A stretch of 64,000 nucleotides of DNA from Planctobacterium sp047947135 (GTDB lineage Bacteria; Pseudomonadota; Gammaproteobacteria; Enterobacterales; Alteromonadaceae): the NCBI GenBank assembly GCA_047947135.1, contig CP170457.1, forward strand, positions 248,001 to 312,000. Direction: 5' to 3'. The position numbers and the translations under genes were made by a program. Every line of letters starts with the position of its first letter. The first letter of the stretch is position 1. The notes under the pieces are model-generated. The model did no database searches and was not told the DNA's origin. It worked only from the letters and a program-made list of their open reading frames with translations. This document shows, piece by piece, positions 63,628 through 64,000 of this stretch.

Positions 63628-64000
63628 TCACTGATAGGCGTTTTGACCCGCAGGATTTTCACCGCTGAGCTGCAACGTTCCCGTTTCGACAGCTAGACGC
63701 CCCCAGTTGCTGTAGGTAGCCACTCCGCCATTAAGCTGTAGATCGTTAACGACAACCTGATAGGTACCGTCAACAACGTATTGGATATCCACTGATTGAG
63801 TACCGGCAGCAAGACTGGAACACTGCTCATCGGCACAGGCGCGTACCGTCAGCTCTGGGTTAGTACAAACAGAAGCCGGTGTCTCGAATGATAATTCGTA
63901 ATGATGGACCGGGTTAACGCAAGTGGAGACATCGCGAGCATCGGCCTGTATTTCGGCAGCCGACTGAGCGGTGCTGTAGATGCGGACATCATCAAATTGC
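63628..64000 (-). pseudogene. mshQ: MshQ-like gene, upstream part, truncated by an in-frame TGA and by the window edge
   Basis: Reading leftward from the window edge, one frame is open for 123 codons until a TGA at 63628-63630. It encodes QFDDVRIYSTAQSAAEIQA, the end of a concanavalin/LamG-like domain, then CVNPVHHYELSFETPASVC, paired-cysteine beta-sheet sequence and GENPAGQNAYQ. After the TGA the same frame continues DPDDCQISFDYILEINY and into the DUF6701 part. One base change (TGG or CGA to TGA) would explain the interruption. Either the gene is a recent nonsense pseudogene, the product is made in two pieces, or the base is a sequencing error. Confidence 0.65.

Noticed and set aside
1..64000. 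CRISPR array, transposase or phage genes
   Set aside because: No regularly spaced repeats and no transposase, integrase or phage structural gene was seen.

Overview
The window looks like a chromosomal segment of a marine gammaproteobacterium of the order Alteromonadales. The evidence is a classical ArcA, the mreB-mreC-mreD-maf-rng-yhdP-nitrilase-tldD block lying next to an MshQ-like surface protein, a glgC-glgA pair, darP/pmbA side by side, trmB-rsmC, and mutY-yggX. One tRNA (Phe, GAA anticodon) is present; there are no rRNAs, no CRISPR array and no intact insertion sequence.

Region 1 (1-20459, all minus strand) is accessory. It holds the 5' part of a trans-acyltransferase polyketide synthase (PKS) locus. 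In transcription order: an RfaH/NusG-type antiterminator, a HlyD-type adaptor, an ABC ATPase, a MacB/FtsX-type permease, a 3562-residue PKS, a discrete class III aminotransferase, and a third PKS protein that runs off the left edge. The large PKS reads ACP - MprF-like aminoacyltransferase domain (LPG_synthase_C/DUF2156) - tryptophanase/tyrosine-phenol-lyase-like PLP domain - KS - DH - KR - ACP - KS - degenerate DH, with no AT domain. The next module appears split over three proteins: KS and dead DH on the first, a separate aminotransferase, then an ACP followed by a KS that has lost the His of its HGTGT motif. I infer that the line makes a beta-amino polyketide and that the aminoacyltransferase-lyase pair handles an amino-acid-derived group. 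This is the most likely undescribed system in the window. Two sizeable hairpins separate exporter and PKS genes, and the RfaH-like protein is the obvious candidate for carrying polymerase through.

Region 2 (20460-31300) starts with about 1 kb without a convincing gene, then holds a PQQ-type sugar dehydrogenase, a small membrane protein, an unrecognised 564-residue protein, an RhlE-type helicase, a COG2509 flavoprotein, fdxA, rlmE, a TrmH-family methyltransferase and an RbgA/YlqF-type GTPase.

Region 3 (31300-33900) is an AT-rich insert at the 3' end of tRNA-Phe carrying one Fic-domain gene. Two imperfect 32-bp direct repeats flank the gene, suggesting the scar of a mobile element.

Region 4 (34088-50815) is mostly core: yggX, mutY, trmB, rsmC, glgC, glgA, two small hypotheticals, a CHASE8-like histidine kinase with an adjacent YfiR-like periplasmic protein, arcA with a clear terminator, pmbA, darP, a large Ig-repeat lipoprotein, and a DUF432-like gene paired with an MscS channel.

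Region 5 (50970-64000, minus strand) is the conserved cell-shape and envelope block, ending in an MshQ-like gene interrupted by an in-frame TGA at 63628-63630.
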